Origin: JASGDC01 sp047606545
GTDB taxonomy: Bacteria; Actinomycetota; Actinomycetes; Actinomycetales; Micrococcaceae
Assembly: GCA_047606545.1 (NCBI GenBank)
Contig: JASGEI010000012.1
Span: 9,838-73,837 of the forward strand
Length of the DNA: 64,000 bases
Direction: 5' to 3'
The notes under the pieces were generated by a model. That model saw only the letters and a program-made list of their open reading frames with translations. It had not been told where the DNA came from and did not search any database. Both the position numbers and the translations under genes were made by a program. Positions 1 to 7,934 of this stretch are shown piece by piece (within the stretch, counting starts at the first letter, position 1; each line of letters opens with the position of its first letter).

Positions 1-345
1 ATCGCAAACATGACTATTCCCATGACATCTGCAGCATTAGGTACTGAACTCACTCTTGATACTTTCGACGGCGAAGATAGCATTAAGGTTAATCCTGGCG
101 CTCAAACTGGCGATATTTTAACTCTTAAAAATAAAGGAATTACACATATGAGTGGTTCTGGACGCGGAGATATCAAAATCCATCTTGGCGTTGAAACTCC
201 GAAAAAACTTTCTGGAGAAGAACGAAAACTTCTTGAACAGCTTGCTGAACTACGTGATGAAACTGCCCATACCGGTACAGTTACTACACAAAAGAGCAAC
301 TCAAGCTCATTCTTTGATAAACTTCGTGATACCTTCCGCAAATAA
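1..345 (+). CDS. dnaJ: Chaperone DnaJ, C-terminal part (partial at window start)
   Basis: This is the 3' end of a gene that starts before the window; the reading frame is open from base 1 (I-A-N before the first ATG at 10). The visible 114 residues match the second substrate-binding beta-barrel of type I DnaJ (typical phrases VPMTSAALGT, LKNKGITHMSGSGRGD) followed by the helical dimerisation tail with the usual KLSGEERKLLEQLAEL pattern. DnaJ delivers clients to DnaK in the cytoplasm. The zinc-finger and J-domain lie outside the window, so DnaJ1 and DnaJ2 cannot be told apart. The stop lies two bases before rsmE, suggesting co-transcription. Confidence 0.9.
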   Translation: MANMTIPMTSAALGTELTLDTFDGEDSIKVNPGAQTGDILTLKNKGITHMSGSGRGDIKIHLGVETPKKLSGEERKLLEQLAELRDETAHTGTVTTQKSNSSSFFDKLRDTFRK

Positions 346-347
346 AG

Positions 348-1082
348 ATGACCGCACATCTTTTTTTCCTCTCAGAAGCTGAAAAACTGGTTGTTGGGAG
401 TGAAACCAGGGTAGTAGGATCAGAATTCAAGCATGCAAAGGTCCGTCGGATAGACATTAATGAGCAAATACTCTTAGCTGATAGAAGTGGCAATAAATAT
501 CTTGCAATAGTGAAAGACCTTAACAAGGATGCGCTTACTTGTGAAATCCTAGAAGTCTTACAAGCCGAACTTCCAAACCCAGAAATAATAATCATACAAG
601 CATTGGCAAAAAACGGTCGCGACGAACAAGCTATTGAGAGCTGCACTGAAGTAGGTGCGCATACCTTTATCCCATGGCAGGCTAATCGAACAATTGTTAA
701 GTGGGATACCAAAAAGCAAAAGAAGATGTTACAGAAGTGGGAAAATGTAGTTACTGCAGCTGCAAAGCAAGCTCGTAGAGCTTATGTACCAAAAGTAACC
801 TCGCTGCACACTACAAAACAACTAATACAAACATTAAAAGATACCAAAATATACGTACTGCATGAAGATGCAACAGAATCATTAGCTAAAGTCATTAAAC
901 ATAATGATGAGCCAATTAAAAAAATCGCTTTCATAATTGGCCCTGAGGGTGGGATTACCCATGAAGAGCTTAAACAGTTTAGTAAGCTAGATGGCCTAAT
1001 AGTTTCAGTGAGTAATCATGTATTGAGGTCTTCCAATGCTGCAGTCGTCGCATTGGCACAGTTTCAAGTGTTGCAAGACTAA
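348..1082 (+). CDS. rsmE: 16S rRNA (uracil-1498-N3)-methyltransferase RsmE
   Basis: 244 residues, the usual RsmE length. An N-terminal PUA-like region (about 1-75) precedes a SPOUT methyltransferase fold carrying IIGPEGGIT near residue 197 and VLRSSNAAVVALAQ near 227, the knot that binds S-adenosylmethionine. The enzyme methylates U1498 of 16S rRNA in the assembled 30S subunit. It starts two bases after dnaJ, a pairing common in Actinobacteria and Firmicutes. The last motif is usually LRTETA; here it reads LRSSNA, so the conserved glutamate is missing. The family call is firm, and full activity is likely but not certain. Confidence 0.9.
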   Translation: MTAHLFFLSEAEKLVVGSETRVVGSEFKHAKVRRIDINEQILLADRSGNKYLAIVKDLNKDALTCEILEVLQAELPNPEIIIIQALAKNGRDEQAIESCTEVGAHTFIPWQANRTIVKWDTKKQKKMLQKWENVVTAAAKQARRAYVPKVTSLHTTKQLIQTLKDTKIYVLHEDATESLAKVIKHNDEPIKKIAFIIGPEGGITHEELKQFSKLDGLIVSVSNHVLRSSNAAVVALAQFQVLQD

Positions 1083-1101
1083 ATATTAAATACTATCTCT
1101 T

Positions 1102-1120
1102 AGAAAGATTTTATCTTTCT
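1102..1120 (+). terminator. Weak hairpin after rsmE
   Basis: AGAAAGAT, loop TTT, ATCTTTCT: an 8-bp AT-rich stem 20 bases after the rsmE stop. No clean U-tract follows, so termination here is uncertain. Confidence 0.4.
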
Positions 1121-1403
1121 TGCAAGATTCTTACACCAAATAAAGAATAAAACCTATTCTAAGCACTACGATAACTATTATTACTAACTTAACTTATTAA
1201 TTTTAACTAATTAAGAACATGCCGATTGAATAGCCATGTTTATTCTTTTCCGTATCTTATGATATTTTCATGCTCACTTTATACATTAAGTTAAGCGCAT
1301 GGGAAGTGTTTATTGCAAATAACTTTATGTGAATAGAGCGGTAGCTACAAAAGAATTCTTAGAAAAAATCCCTAGTAATCCTTTCTAAGAAAACTAAACA
1401 CAA

Positions 1404-1440
1404 TAATGCCCTTTCGCACAAGATATGTGAAAGGGCATTA
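1404..1440. terminator. Strong hairpin in the rsmE-erpA gap
   Basis: TAATGCCCTTTC pairs perfectly with GAAAGGGCATTA around a loop that can add three more pairs. Neither side carries a clean U-run (GTTATTAAT follows on +, TTGTGTTTAG on -). It may be a terminator or the end of a short RNA. Confidence 0.5.
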
Positions 1441-1588
1441 GTTATTAATATAATTAAAATCCAGATTTAAGATTCATTACAGCGCTTGGGAAAGATATCA
1501 GGAACTTATTCATGTTGATAACAGTTATGGTAAGTTTTAAAAAAAAAGCTCCTCAATACCAACTGGATTAAAAAACAAAACTATTGTG

Positions 1589-1616
1589 TTGTAAGAGGTA
1601 CAAGCGTTACGATAGT
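1589..1616 (+). promoter_or_regulatory. Candidate sigma-70 promoter for the Fe-S carrier gene
   Basis: TTGTAA (1589-1594) and GATAGT (1611-1616) are 16 bases apart. They would start transcription about 23 bases before the ATG at 1646, leaving room for the GGAGGA at 1636-1641. Confidence 0.4.
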
Positions 1617-1645
1617 AGGTAGTAAAAGTTTTTATGGAGGAATAG

Positions 1646-2008
1646 ATGTCAGTAGATACTCAGCTTGATGCAGAAATCCCAACTCATGAAATTGACTTGA
1701 GTGCAGATGCACAAAATAAAGTTAAGACTCTCTTAGAGCAAGAAGGTCGTGAAGATTTACGGCTACGTATTGCAGTACAGCCTGGTGGTTGTTCTGGTTT
1801 AATCTATCAGCTTTACTTTGATGAGCGTATTCTTGACGGTGATGCAATTCGTGACTTTGATGGAGTAGAAGTAGTCGTAGATAAAATGAGCTTGCCGTAC
1901 CTAACTGGCGCCTCAATTGATTTCGAAGATACTATCGAAAAACAAGGTTTTACTATTGATAACCCAAGTGCTACTGGTTCTTGTGCTTGTGGTGATTCAT
2001 TCCACTAA
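1646..2008 (+). CDS. erpA: A-type iron-sulfur cluster carrier (HesB/IscA/ErpA family)
   Basis: 120 residues, the normal size. It has the three cysteines of the family: one in QPGGCSGLIY near residue 49 and two in the C-terminal GSCACGDSFH, which hold a [4Fe-4S] or [2Fe-2S] cluster for delivery to apo-enzymes. The C-terminal wording matches actinobacterial ErpA (Rv2204c type) closely. A strong Shine-Dalgarno GGAGGA sits 4 bases before the ATG. The gene stands alone between its own candidate promoter and a clear terminator. The paralogue name (erpA versus iscA) is inferred. Confidence 0.88.
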   Translation: MSVDTQLDAEIPTHEIDLSADAQNKVKTLLEQEGREDLRLRIAVQPGGCSGLIYQLYFDERILDGDAIRDFDGVEVVVDKMSLPYLTGASIDFEDTIEKQGFTIDNPSATGSCACGDSFH

Positions 2009-2027
2009 ATAATAATCCTTTAAAGTT

Positions 2028-2055
2028 AAGCGGTAGATAGTATCTACCGCTTTTT
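2028..2055 (+). terminator. Intrinsic terminator after the Fe-S carrier gene
   Basis: AGCGGTAG, 7-base loop, CTACCGCT, then TTTTT: a textbook rho-independent terminator 20 bases after the stop at 2008. Confidence 0.85.
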
Positions 2056-2170
2056 CTATACTCATATAGCTTATAAAAAGCTTTAAGCAACACCTAAAAA
2101 GCGTACAGAAAATTCTCCAAAAATTAAAATCTAGTAAAATTAATAACCAAAGCTAGAAAAGAGGTGTATC

Positions 2171-2722
2171 ATGCAACCAAATCAGTTTAACGAAAACAAA
2201 ACACGCAAGATTAAACCAGCTTTAATTAGCCTAATAGCTTTGATAGTTGTAACTGTTATCGGTGCAATTGTATATGCAACTACTAGAAATAAAGATAAAA
2301 ACACTGCAGTTGTAGATACTGGCTCCACTAAAACCACACCAGCTACGCAAAAAGCTACTAAAACACCAACACCTAGTACTTCAAAAAAATCTACTGCTAA
2401 AGCTACTACAGCTAAACCAAAAACAGTTTATAAAGATGGTACATACACTGCAACTGGAGATTACAATACTCCAGGTGGCACTGAAAGTGTGACAGTAAAT
2501 TTAACTCTAAAAGGAGATAAAGTAACGACAGTAAAAACTGTTGGTAGTGCTACCGGCGGAAATTCTGCTCAATTTCAGGGGCAATTCTTAAGTGCGTACC
2601 AAAGTGAAGTAGTTGGAAAGGCAATTAATAATATCCAACTTACTCGTGTAGCTGGATCATCATTAACTCCAAATGGTTTCAATGCAGCTATTGATAAAAT
2701 CAAAGCTGATGCTAAGTCATAA
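2171..2722 (+). CDS. Membrane-anchored FMN-binding domain protein
   Basis: 183 residues. A short basic N-terminus precedes one membrane segment (about 16-37), then a Thr/Lys-rich linker (40-85), then an FMN_bind domain starting at YKDGTYTATGDYNTPGG and ending with AGSSLTPNGFNAAI. In this family the threonine of a (S/T)GA(S/T)xT-like motif receives FMN by a phosphoester bond; the T of SSLT fits that role. The domain should lie outside the membrane and shuttle electrons. The next two genes encode the flavin-attaching enzyme ApbE and a membrane flavin reductase, so the three form one module. Shine-Dalgarno GAGGTG precedes the ATG. Confidence 0.85.
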   Translation: MQPNQFNENKTRKIKPALISLIALIVVTVIGAIVYATTRNKDKNTAVVDTGSTKTTPATQKATKTPTPSTSKKSTAKATTAKPKTVYKDGTYTATGDYNTPGGTESVTVNLTLKGDKVTTVKTVGSATGGNSAQFQGQFLSAYQSEVVGKAINNIQLTRVAGSSLTPNGFNAAIDKIKADAKS

Positions 2723-3572
2723 ATTTCAAGCAATAGGAACTAAGTGGTCTATAGAGACTCCTGAACCACTTACTAATGCAGAAAAAACTGAAATAGCCCA
2801 AGCAATTGATGAATTTGATATTGCTTTTTCACGGTTTCGGACAGATTCTTTAGTTTGGGAAGCTTATCAAAATGCGCCAGGAAAATTCCAATTTCCAGAT
2901 AAGTTAGGACCACTTTTCACGCTTTATCAGAAGTTAAGCATCCTAACTAACGGACAGATTAACCCACTAGTAGGAGGTAGTTTAGAGCAACTAGGCTATG
3001 ATACTGAGTATTCTTTGGTGCCCAAAATACCAACTCCTGCACCAATTTTTAGCCAAACAGTTACTCGAGACAAGAATATATTGGAATTTATAAAACCAGC
3101 ACTTTTAGATATTGGTGCAGTAGGCAAAGGTGCACTAGTAGATATTATCACTGAAGTTGTCTCAGAAAATCATGAACATTATGTAATTGATGGTAGTGGT
3201 GATATTGCTGTTAATACTATAGAACCTGAAATTATTGGACTTGAGCATCCAGCAAACCCTGAGCTAGTTATTGGGCTAGTCAAAATTACTAATGCCAGTA
3301 TATGTGCTTCAGCTATCAATAGACGTAGCTGGGGAAATAACCTGCATCATATTATCAATGCCAAGACTGGAAAGCCTATTACTAACGGCATAGTTGCCAC
3401 CTGGGCAATCACAAATAACACCATGCAAGCTGATGCATTAAGTACAGCTTTATTCTTTAGCGAAGTAACAGAGATTCAAAAAGTTTTTGGACATTTTCAT
3501 TTTGTGGTTATGCATAAAGATGGCAAAGTACACCATAATCTCAACCAAGAGATTGGAGAGTTATTCTCATGA
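2709..3572 (+). CDS. apbE: FAD:protein FMN transferase ApbE
   Basis: Transfers FMN from FAD to a threonine of target proteins, most likely the FMN-binding protein just upstream. Family marks are LLDIGAVGKGALVD, the YVIDGSGDIAV loop, HHIINAKTGKPI, and the metal-binding aspartate in QADALSTALFF. I place the start at the ATG at 2709, which opens with MLSHKFQAIGTKW, gives 287 residues and overlaps the upstream stop by 14 bases; in-frame ATGs at 2673 and 2682 would overlap by 40-50 bases. No export signal or lipobox is seen, unlike many secreted ApbE proteins, so either the flavin is attached inside the cell or export is non-standard. Its stop overlaps the next gene by four bases. Confidence 0.88.
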   Translation: MLSHKFQAIGTKWSIETPEPLTNAEKTEIAQAIDEFDIAFSRFRTDSLVWEAYQNAPGKFQFPDKLGPLFTLYQKLSILTNGQINPLVGGSLEQLGYDTEYSLVPKIPTPAPIFSQTVTRDKNILEFIKPALLDIGAVGKGALVDIITEVVSENHEHYVIDGSGDIAVNTIEPEIIGLEHPANPELVIGLVKITNASICASAINRRSWGNNLHHIINAKTGKPITNGIVATWAITNNTMQADALSTALFFSEVTEIQKVFGHFHFVVMHKDGKVHHNLNQEIGELFS

Positions 3573-5023
3573 AATATCTTGAAAAATATCTGACACAAAT
3601 ACCTACGTACTTATTAGTTAACGGTGCATTAGGCTTCTTAATTGTCTTATCTTTGTTGCTATCATTATTTGGTATTTTCCCTTTTCCAGCTCTAGCACTA
3701 ATCCTTACCAATTTAGTTTTTATCGGGGTAAGTATGGTAGCTAGCTATGGTTTTGCTAAACTCTATGGAATTTCATCACATCTACAATCAGCAATGATTA
3801 CTGGCTTGCTTTTAACTTTTTTATTTACTCCAAGCACTAAAATAACTACCCTATTACAGTATGGTTTAATTGCTTTGATATCTCAAGGCTCTAAATTCAT
3901 TATCGCCTTTAAAGGCCGGCATATCTTTAACCCAGCGGCTTTTGGGGCGCTGTTAGGTGGTTTATTACAACTACAGTTTGCTTCTTGGTGGATAGCCACT
4001 CCAGCATTACTAATTCCAGTTATCTTTACTGCGTTCTTAATACTATATAAGACTAGAGAGTTACTACTTGGCTCTGTATTTATTGCGCTAAGTCTCTTAA
4101 TGCTGGTAATTACTGGAGTTAATATCTGGACTGCAGCCTCTTCATGGCCATTGCTATTCTTAGCAGGTTTTATGCTTGATGAACCAGCAACTCTACCACC
4201 ACGTAAAGAGCAGCGACTTGGCATTGCGATTATTGTAGCAACCGTGGTTAGTTTACCATTTCATATTGGCTGGTTTTACTCTTCACCAGAGTTTGCTTTG
4301 GTAATTGGCAACCTTGTCGCTTTTGCATTAGCATTCAAACAACGCAAGGGAATTAAGTTACAGCTCAAGGCTCGTACTAAATTAACTCCTACTACTGAAG
4401 AATTAGTATTTGCTACTTCAAAGCCAATTACTTTTGAACCTGGTCAGTATATTGAACTTACTTTGCCACATCATAAACCTGATATGCGCGGGTTACGTAG
4501 ATCCTTTAGCATTACAAATGCGCCATATGAGAATGAATTACGTCTTGGAGTAAAATTTAATGAACCTGGTAGCACCTTTAAAAATAAGCTAGCTGAATTA
4601 TCGCCAGAAGCTATCATCCAAACTACTGGAGTAGCAGGAGATTTCACATTACCAAAGGACAATAAAGCAAAACTGCTTTTTATTGCTGGTGGAATCGGCA
4701 TTACGCCATTTATTTCACACATCAAAGCCCATGCTAATCGAGATATTACTTTACTTTATTTCGTACCTAACGCTAAAGAAATTGCTTATAAGAATCTCCT
4801 TGATTCAAGTGGAGTAAAAGTAACTTACTTCACGACTAGAGGTAAAAAGATACCAGGAGTCGAAAGCGGAAGATTAAGTGCAAATACAATCCAAAAACAT
4901 GTTCCTGATGCTAGTGAGCGTATCGCATATATTTCAGGACCACCTACTATGGTAAATGACGCCAAAAAACAACTTAAAGGAAAAGTTAAAAAGATTAAAA
5001 CTGATTACTTTAACGGTTATTGA
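3569..5023 (+). CDS. RnfD/NqrB-like membrane domain fused to an FAD/NAD(P)H reductase domain
   Basis: 484 residues. The first 255 contain about nine membrane segments and the phrase GRHIFNPAAFGALLGG, characteristic of the RnfD/NqrB quinone-reductase family. Residues 260-484 are a soluble ferredoxin-NADP reductase domain: RRSFSITNAP binds FAD, LFIAGGIGITPF and SGPPTMV bind the nicotinamide nucleotide, and DYFNGY is the usual C-terminus. It would take electrons from cytoplasmic NAD(P)H, pass them through the membrane and hand them to the flavinylated protein encoded at 2171-2722. This arrangement is known from flavin-based extracytosolic electron-transfer systems; the final acceptor is not shown by the sequence. 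The gene overlaps apbE by four bases and abuts the MarR gene tail to tail. Confidence 0.85.
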   Translation: MKYLEKYLTQIPTYLLVNGALGFLIVLSLLLSLFGIFPFPALALILTNLVFIGVSMVASYGFAKLYGISSHLQSAMITGLLLTFLFTPSTKITTLLQYGLIALISQGSKFIIAFKGRHIFNPAAFGALLGGLLQLQFASWWIATPALLIPVIFTAFLILYKTRELLLGSVFIALSLLMLVITGVNIWTAASSWPLLFLAGFMLDEPATLPPRKEQRLGIAIIVATVVSLPFHIGWFYSSPEFALVIGNLVAFALAFKQRKGIKLQLKARTKLTPTTEELVFATSKPITFEPGQYIELTLPHHKPDMRGLRRSFSITNAPYENELRLGVKFNEPGSTFKNKLAELSPEAIIQTTGVAGDFTLPKDNKAKLLFIAGGIGITPFISHIKAHANRDITLLYFVPNAKEIAYKNLLDSSGVKVTYFTTRGKKIPGVESGRLSANTIQKHVPDASERIAYISGPPTMVNDAKKQLKGKVKKIKTDYFNGY

Positions 5024-5494
5024 TTATAAAGACTTTGGAAGTCTTGCAGTTTGCCGCTCAGTAGCCATTTTAGCGCGTTTAAAGAAATCTACTATAGTAT
5101 TTAGTTCATTATCGTCATAGCCGTCTAAAAATTCCATTTTGCCGACTAATGCAGTAGGTGTAGGAACTTTAAAGGCTAATTTTGCCACTTTTAAAGTAGC
5201 TTGCACTACAGTTTTACGACGATCACTCGAATGTGGAATTCGTTCCACATATTCCATCTTTTCTAAACGATCCAACATCGTAGTTACACTTCCCGTAGTT
5301 AAGTTAAGACGTTTTGCAAGGTAACTGGGTGCGACTCCGTCATCTTTATTAAGTAATATTTCAAGACAGTGCAAATCAGTAGTATTAACATTTAATACTC
5401 TGGCAAATTGCTGATCAAAACTAGCAATTGCAACAAAATATTCATCTAATAATTCACTAATTTTCTCTTCGTTTTCTGCTCGTGCAACATCCAT
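5024..5494 (-). CDS. MarR-family transcriptional regulator
   Basis: 156 residues with a winged helix-turn-helix in the middle (SYLAKRLNLTTGSVTTMLDRLEKMEYVERIPHSSDRRKTVV): recognition helix followed by the DRR wing of MarR proteins. It should bind DNA as a dimer and respond to a small ligand or redox signal. Its stop directly follows that of the flavin reductase gene on the opposite strand, so it does not share that promoter. An inverted repeat TTGATATC/GATATCAA at 5558-5599 just upstream could be its own operator. Confidence 0.88.
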   Translation of the reverse strand: MDVARAENEEKISELLDEYFVAIASFDQQFARVLNVNTTDLHCLEILLNKDDGVAPSYLAKRLNLTTGSVTTMLDRLEKMEYVERIPHSSDRRKTVVQATLKVAKLAFKVPTPTALVGKMEFLDGYDDNELNTIVDFFKRAKMATERQTARLPKSL

Positions 5495-5894
5495 ATTTAA
5501 CCCAATCTAGCTTTATAATCAAGATACTTTAACAATACCACCAATTAAGAAATTTACTTGATATCTCACTATATAAAGTAGTTTTAGCAAGGATATCAAC
5601 CAGAGATTTTCAGTAAACTTGCTTGGCAATAAAGTTATTTGATAGTCAAGCCAAATAGTGTTTTGAATGTAAAGAAACTGGATAATTAAATTATAGTTTT
5701 GTAATTTTTAGCGTGTAATTACAATTCTTTAGAATTTATGTAATTTAAGGTTTCAAAGATAAAACGTACGGCTGCTTGCAAAAGCTTGACACAAAGCCAC
5801 AAAAATCATAAGTCTTGTAAGCAGGCTTTAAAGATTTTGGACATAAAAATAGTGGGAAACTAAAAGCTTCCCACTATTTTTTAACTAACTAATT
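5495..5894. other. 400-base gene-free region upstream of the MarR gene
   Basis: No protein or tRNA gene seen. It holds the inverted repeat TTGATATC (5558-5565) / GATATCAA (5592-5599), a perfect TTGACA at 5786-5791 without a good -10, a 10-bp long-range stem CTGCTTGCAA (5772-5781) / TTGTAAGCAG (5815-5824), and the bidirectional terminator at 5845-5881. Confidence 0.5.
5845..5881. terminator. Bidirectional intrinsic terminator after ptsI
   Basis: AAAAATAGTGGGAA pairs with TTCCCACTATTTTT around a 9-base loop. On the minus strand it lies 13 bases after the ptsI stop and ends in a U-run; it has a U-run on the plus strand too. Confidence 0.85.
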
Positions 5895-7565
5895 TTATAG
5901 GTTTGAATGTAACAATTTGTTCACTGCATCTTTTGCAGTTTTGGTATCGATAGAATTAACAGCAGCTTCTGCCATCTGTTCCATCTCTTCCATAGTGTAT
6001 TCTGCAAGGTGAGTACGAACTTGAGCGACAGCAGGAGCTGACATTGACAAGTAACTTACACCTAGACCAGTAAGTACTAATGCCAAAATTTCATCAGCAG
6101 CAGCCTCACCACAAACACCTACAGTCTTATCATTTTTCTTACCAGCTTTTGCAGTCATTCCAATTGCACGAAGCACTGCTGGATGCCAAGGATCTTGGAA
6201 ACCCGCAGTTGCAGCAAGCATGCGGTCAGCGGCAAGAGTGTACTGAGTCAAGTCATTGGTACCAATACTTGCAAAGTCACCAATTTCAAGAATCTGATCT
6301 GCAAGTAGGGCAGAAGAAGGAGTCTCCACCATACAACCAGCGTGCTTGATGCCAAATTTATTACAAAGATCTACGAAATACTTTGTTTCCTCAGCGTCAA
6401 CGATCATTGGCGCCATTACCCATACATCAGCTTCAGAATCTTTAGCTGCATCAGCAAGAGCTTTAATCTGAGTTTCAAAGATATCAGGAGTATTACGACA
6501 AACACGAATACCACGTTCACCTAATGCAGGGTTCGGTTCTTCATTGAAGTTCAAGAAACTAAGTGGCTTATCGGCACCGGCGTCAAGGGTACGAGCAACT
6601 ACTTTCTTACCTGAGAAAGCATCAAATAGTTCTTTATAAGCTTCATACTGCTTCTCATAAGATGGTGGAGTATCCGAATCTAAGAATAAGAACTCCGTAC
6701 GGAAAAGACCAACACCTTCAACATCAGCTTCAATTGCTTCTGGGGCGTCCTTCGCTGAACCAACGTTTGCCATCAACGCAATATGCTGGCCATCTTTAGT
6801 TTTACCTTCACCCTTTTCGATAATCTTCATACTAGAAAGAGTTTCTTGTTTCTTCTTAGCTTTTGCAATCGCATCTTTATCTGGGTTAACTAGTACTTTA
6901 CCTAGACCAGCATCAACGATAACTTCAGTTTCTTCTTCTAATTCAAGAAGCGTTTCCACACCAACAACTGCTGGAATACCTTTTGCACGAGCCAAAATAG
7001 CCGTATGACTAGTAGGACCGCCTTCTTGAGTTACCAAAGCCTTAACTTTATTTAAATCAAGCAAGGCAGTATCGGCTGGTGCTAAATCACTAGCAATCAA
7101 AATAAATTCTGAGTCAGACTCTGGAACTCCCGGCGCCTGCACACCAACAGCTGCAGCAACTGCACGCTGACGAACATCATCAAGGTCAGCCACACGTTCA
7201 GCCATGTAACCCCCAGCCATTTTCAACATTTCACGATACTGCATGAAAGATTCAAAAATTGCACGCTGTGCAGTTTTACCATTACCGATTGCGGCATCAA
7301 TTGCTGGTACTAAGCCTGGATCTTCTGCCATCAAAGCTTGAGCATCCAAAACTTGCTTAGCTTCATCTCCGGCTTTTTCACCACGTTCACGCAAATCTTT
7401 AGCTACATTTGCTAAGGCATCACGTGCAATTTCTTTTTCTTTTGCTACAGGTTTATCACTTATTACATCTTCCGGCTCAGGTAAAGCTTCTCCCATTTTC
7501 AAAACTCTTGAGATAGCAACGCCGCTACCAACACCAATACCTGTTAACGTTTTTGACCCAGTCAT
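5895..7565 (-). CDS. ptsI: PTS enzyme I (phosphoenolpyruvate-protein phosphotransferase)
   Basis: 556 residues, slightly shorter than the usual 570. It takes phosphate from phosphoenolpyruvate and passes it to HPr. The phospho-histidine lies in GGPTSHTAILARAKGIP near residue 185. The C-terminal PEP-binding barrel has ARTLDAGADKPL, SIGTNDLTQYTLAADR and the active-site cysteine in VGVCGEAAADE. It is the last gene of an operon IIB-IIA-HPr-EI, separated from ptsH by 73 bases containing a terminator-like hairpin, which should make EI less abundant than HPr. It also has to serve the cellobiose PTS at 17579-20242, since no other EI is present in the window. Confidence 0.95.
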   Translation of the reverse strand: MTGSKTLTGIGVGSGVAISRVLKMGEALPEPEDVISDKPVAKEKEIARDALANVAKDLRERGEKAGDEAKQVLDAQALMAEDPGLVPAIDAAIGNGKTAQRAIFESFMQYREMLKMAGGYMAERVADLDDVRQRAVAAAVGVQAPGVPESDSEFILIASDLAPADTALLDLNKVKALVTQEGGPTSHTAILARAKGIPAVVGVETLLELEEETEVIVDAGLGKVLVNPDKDAIAKAKKKQETLSSMKIIEKGEGKTKDGQHIALMANVGSAKDAPEAIEADVEGVGLFRTEFLFLDSDTPPSYEKQYEAYKELFDAFSGKKVVARTLDAGADKPLSFLNFNEEPNPALGERGIRVCRNTPDIFETQIKALADAAKDSEADVWVMAPMIVDAEETKYFVDLCNKFGIKHAGCMVETPSSALLADQILEIGDFASIGTNDLTQYTLAADRMLAATAGFQDPWHPAVLRAIGMTAKAGKKNDKTVGVCGEAAADEILALVLTGLGVSYLSMSAPAVAQVRTHLAEYTMEEMEQMAEAAVNSIDTKTAKDAVNKLLHSNL

Positions 7566-7597
7566 TATATAACTTTCCTTAACTATAAAAAATAAAA

Positions 7598-7632
7598 AAA
7601 GGTTGTTTGCACTCTTGGTGCAAACAACCTTT
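7598..7632 (-). terminator. Terminator/attenuator between ptsH and ptsI
   Basis: AAAGGTTGTTTGCAC pairs perfectly (15 bp) with GTGCAAACAACCTTT around TCTTG, and on the minus strand is followed by TTTTATTTTTTATAG. It lies inside the operon, so partial read-through would set the HPr:EI ratio. Confidence 0.8.
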
Positions 7633-7638
7633 AATCGA

Positions 7639-7908
7639 CTATGCTTCGTCTAGATCGCTATCTAGCATATTAGCTAGTTCTTCAAGTTTTTCTTCCGCTC
7701 CGTCGCCTTCAGCACTCAAAGTCACCTCTGTTCCATATGAGAAACTCTGTGCCATTACAGCAAGTAGGCTACGAGCATCAACTGGATCTCCGCCTTCTTT
7801 TGCAATTGTCACTGGTAGACCAGTAGCAGTTACTGCCTGTACGAACATAGCTGCTGGACGTGCGTGTAGACCAACTTTTGATCCGATTGTTGCTGTTTTA
7901 GTTGCCAT
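7639..7908 (-). CDS. ptsH: PTS phosphocarrier protein HPr
   Basis: 89 residues. The phospho-histidine is in KVGLHARPAAMFV near residue 16, and the serine region DARSLLAVMAQ near residue 46 corresponds to the regulatory Ser46 site of Gram-positive HPr. Cytoplasmic carrier between EI and the IIA proteins. It lies third in the operon, 26 bases after IIA, with Shine-Dalgarno AAGGAG upstream, and is followed by the strong hairpin at 7598-7632. Whether an HPr kinase exists cannot be judged from this window. Confidence 0.95.
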   Translation of the reverse strand: MATKTATIGSKVGLHARPAAMFVQAVTATGLPVTIAKEGGDPVDARSLLAVMAQSFSYGTEVTLSAEGDGAEEKLEELANMLDSDLDEA

Positions 7909-7934
7909 ATTAAATTTATCTCCTTAAGTTTTTA

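Larger units (their letters stand above)
1083..1645. other. Gene-free stretch with stacked inverted repeats
   Basis: No credible protein or tRNA gene was found in these 563 bases on either strand. It contains the hairpin at 1102-1120, an inverted repeat TTCTTAGAAA (1356-1365) / TTTCTAAGAA (1382-1391), and a strong hairpin at 1404-1440. The last 60 bases hold a candidate promoter and Shine-Dalgarno for the Fe-S carrier gene downstream. Confidence 0.6.

Noticed and set aside
1509..1568. 19-codon plus-strand frame before erpA (MLITVMVSFKKKAPQ...)
   Set aside because: An AGGA lies at a fair distance, but the frame is short, Lys-run rich and unsupported by any structure.
5663..5697. Promoter TTGAAT...TATAGT for a small RNA
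   Set aside because: Spacing is 23 bases, outside the normal sigma-70 range.
6080..6799. Plus-strand frames inside ptsI
   Set aside because: They are Gln/His-rich or low-complexity shadows of a well-conserved minus-strand gene.
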